Below are positions 4,870 through 6,280 of a DNA stretch of 6,280 bases, piece by piece. The notes beneath the pieces are model-generated. The model was not told the origin of the DNA. It saw only the letters and a program-made list of their open reading frames with translations, and did not search any database. The stretch is from Cellvibrionales bacterium (GTDB lineage Bacteria; Pseudomonadota; Gammaproteobacteria; Pseudomonadales; UBA7434): the NCBI GenBank assembly GCA_018668095.1, contig JABIQF010000040.1, positions 1-6,280 of the forward strand. The letters are read 5' to 3'. The position numbers and the translations under genes are program-made. How positions within the stretch are numbered: position 1 is the first letter of the stretch; every line of letters begins with the position of its first letter.

Positions 4870-5061
4870 AGTTTTGTAGGCGGCTCTGTTGTAAGTGATT
4901 TGCTTTGAATATTTGTATGTTTTTTTAGCGATAGGCTCGTTTTTATTGATGCTTTAAGCCATGTGTCATTAATATAACATAGCTACTATAACCGAAATAG
5001 CCATACTAACGAGAAGCATTAGCATGGCTAAAAGGGGAGTTATAAACAAGAAAGCTGCGTA
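4870..5061 (-). other. pilC-pilD spacer with a hydrophobic mini-ORF
   Basis: This 192-nt spacer is long for these two genes. Immediately after the pilC TAA the same frame stays open for 30 more codons, to TAA at 4971-4969. Within it a TTG at 5049 or an ATG at 5025 could start a hydrophobic peptide; the ATG form is MLMLLVSMAISVIVAMLY. Neither start has a Shine-Dalgarno. No strong promoter for pilD is seen, so pilD is probably read from the pilC transcript. The hairpin is listed separately. Confidence 0.35.
4998..5030 (-). promoter_or_regulatory. RNA hairpin in the pilC-pilD intercistronic region
   Basis: On the minus strand UAGCCAU (5030-5024) pairs with AUGGCUA (5004-4998), G5023 pairs with U5005 as a wobble, and CUAA pairs with UUAG (5022-5019 with 5009-5006), closing a 9-nt loop. 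The result is a 12-bp stem. On the plus strand the wobble becomes an A-C mismatch, so the structure fits the pil transcript better. No U-tract follows, so it is not a standard terminator. It could stabilise the pilC 3' end after processing or modulate pilD expression. Confidence 0.45.
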
Positions 5062-6280
5062 TTAAACAACCGCACCCAGTTTAAATATAGGTAGGTACAT
5101 GGCAATCATCAAGCCGCCAATTAATATGCCCAATACCGACATAATCAGAGGTTCAAGCAATGATGTTAGGCTGTCTACGGAGTTATCGACCTCGGCCTCA
5201 TAATGAACGGCGACTTTGTCGAGCATATCATCCAATGCGCCGGACTCTTCACCAATGGCGACCATTTGCATTAGCATACTAGGAAAGCGGCCAGTATTTC
5301 GGATTGCCTGGTTAAGTTGTAAACCGGCAGTGACTTCATCACGAATATTTTTAATCGCTTTGGCATAAACCGCATTACCCGCAGCGCCAGCAACGGAATC
5401 GAGTGAATCGACTAAGGGGACGCCGGCAGCAAAGGTAGTAGAGAGTGTTCGTGAAAACCGAGCAACAACGGCTTGATTAATAATGGGGCCAATAATTGGC
5501 ATTTTTAGCATGACACTATCAAGGCCATCGGCAAATCGTTTAGAGCGCATTTTAGCTTCTTTAAAACCAATAAATAGTGCAATCATTATGCCTAGCACAA
5601 TATACCAATTGGCTTGCGCAAATTCAGATAAGCCAACAACAAACAGCGTGAAGGCGGGGAGGTCGGCACCAAAGCTACTAAAGGTAGAGGCAAATTGTGG
5701 TACCACTTTGACTAATAAAATACCGGTAACCACAATCGATACCACAATAACGGCAATCGGATAGGTCATGGCTTTTTTGATTTTAGCTTTTAAGGCTTCA
5801 GTTTTTTCTTTATAAGTGGCAACGCGATCGAGCATGGTTTCTAATGCGCCCGATTGCTCGCCAGAGTTAACCAAATTACAAAACAGTTCATCGAATTGGC
5901 GAGGATGCTTGGCTAAAGAGTTCGCTAAACCTGAGCCAGAAGCAACATCATTTTTAATGGTGAATACCAGCACCTTCATGGTCGGGTTATCTAAACCCTC
6001 GGCAACAATATCAAACGCTTGCACTAGGGGCACGCCAGCTTTCATCATGGTGGCGAGTTGCCGTGTAAAAATAGAAATGTCAGCGGGTGTAATGGGTTTT
6101 TTACGGGGGCTAAATAATGATTTAGGTTTGCGCTTAACGGTTTTAATGGCAATACCTTGTTTACGTAGTTGTGCTTTAGCCAATGCTTGGCTAGGCACTT
6201 GTAATTCTCCTTTGGTCACTTTACCGGCGCGATCTTTGCCTTCCCAAGTATAAGTATGCAGTTTGGCCGCTAGTTTGGCA
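5062..6280 (-). CDS. pilC: Type IV pilus inner-membrane platform protein PilC (5' end cut by the window)
   Basis: PilC is the polytopic inner-membrane platform of the type IV pilus. It couples the cytoplasmic assembly and retraction ATPases to pilin insertion and removal. The visible frame holds 405 residues up to the right edge, about the full family length. The first visible residues are AKLAAKLHTYTWEGKDRAGK, typical of PilC near its N-terminus. The codon before these ends in T, so it is not ATG, and the true start lies just beyond 6280. A GTG at 6219 is internal (V21), not the start. Two GspF/T2SF repeats are clear, at about visible residues 69-192 and 272-394. Each has an AGVPLV loop and a GExSGALxxMLD motif (139-151, 343-353). 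Membrane helices lie near 172-194, 206-240 and 375-397. The C-terminus MYLPIFKLGAVV is standard. pilB is expected upstream, pilD follows 192 nt downstream. Confidence 0.97.
   Translation of the reverse strand, partial: AKLAAKLHTYTWEGKDRAGKVTKGELQVPSQALAKAQLRKQGIAIKTVKRKPKSLFSPRKKPITPADISIFTRQLATMMKAGVPLVQAFDIVAEGLDNPTMKVLVFTIKNDVASGSGLANSLAKHPRQFDELFCNLVNSGEQSGALETMLDRVATYKEKTEALKAKIKKAMTYPIAVIVVSIVVTGILLVKVVPQFASTFSSFGADLPAFTLFVVGLSEFAQANWYIVLGIMIALFIGFKEAKMRSKRFADGLDSVMLKMPIIGPIINQAVVARFSRTLSTTFAAGVPLVDSLDSVAGAAGNAVYAKAIKNIRDEVTAGLQLNQAIRNTGRFPSMLMQMVAIGEESGALDDMLDKVAVHYEAEVDNSVDSLTSLLEPLIMSVLGILIGGLMIAMYLPIFKLGAVV

Noticed and set aside
5483..5764. A 93-codon plus-strand open frame
   Set aside because: It is antisense to the conserved pilC coding region, which explains the sequence fully; no ribosome binding site or family-like protein is seen.
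6217..6219. GTG as the pilC start codon
   Set aside because: Twenty conserved PilC-like residues, including HTYTWEGKDRAGK, are encoded upstream in the same frame to the window edge, so this is an internal valine.
5816..6253. A 145-codon plus-strand open frame
   Set aside because: It also lies antisense to pilC, and its peptide reads as a shadow of the first GspF repeat with no recognisable domain.
1..6280. A defence system, prophage or insertion sequence
   Set aside because: No transposase, integrase, phage, nuclease or toxin-antitoxin-like protein is encoded, and no terminal inverted repeats with target duplications are visible.

Overview
The window looks like chromosomal DNA from a gammaproteobacterium. 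The evidence is a nearly complete type IV pilus pilC gene with pilD (prepilin peptidase) downstream, a DjlA-type membrane J-domain protein (a typically gammaproteobacterial DnaK co-chaperone), and AT-leaning codon use. The protein style is compatible with marine or polysaccharide-degrading lineages such as Cellvibrionales, but that placement is an impression and not a result.

Layout from left to right: (1) a degenerate 12-bp purine-rich tandem repeat runs in from the left edge and leads directly into an AraC-family regulator (55-933, +). (2) A convergent gene for a small exported helical-repeat (TPR-like) protein of unknown function (930-1631, -) overlaps the araC-type gene by 4 bp. It has a TTG start, a good Shine-Dalgarno and a recognisable promoter. 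(3) About 610 bp lie between that gene and djlA. This stretch holds a candidate 46-codon small membrane protein ORF (1754-1894, +), a tandem array of four 21-bp units (1888-1971), weak promoter candidates, and a 19-codon hydrophobic leader ORF (2180-2239) ending 3 nt before djlA. (4) djlA (2243-3022, +, GTG start) ends inside a 10-bp triplicate repeat. (5) A very AT-rich 366-bp spacer contains a hairpin with flanking A/T runs. (6) A BetI-like TetR repressor (3389-3988, +, TTG start) is convergent with, and overlaps by 4 bp, (7) pilD (3985-4869, -). (8) A 192-bp spacer containing an RNA hairpin and a hydrophobic mini-ORF separates pilD from (9) pilC (5062 to beyond the right edge, -), which lacks only its extreme N-terminus.

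Functionally, pilC and pilD belong together. PilC is the inner-membrane platform on which the pilus motors act, and PilD cleaves and N-methylates the prepilins. pilB would be expected just beyond the right edge. DjlA recruits DnaK at the inner membrane. The AraC and TetR regulators have no recognisable target next to them in this window.

I did not find a convincing undescribed multi-gene system here. The parts worth a second look are the small hydrophobic ORFs in the spacers, the 21-bp array, the in-frame leader ahead of djlA, and the structured, unusually long pilC-pilD spacer.
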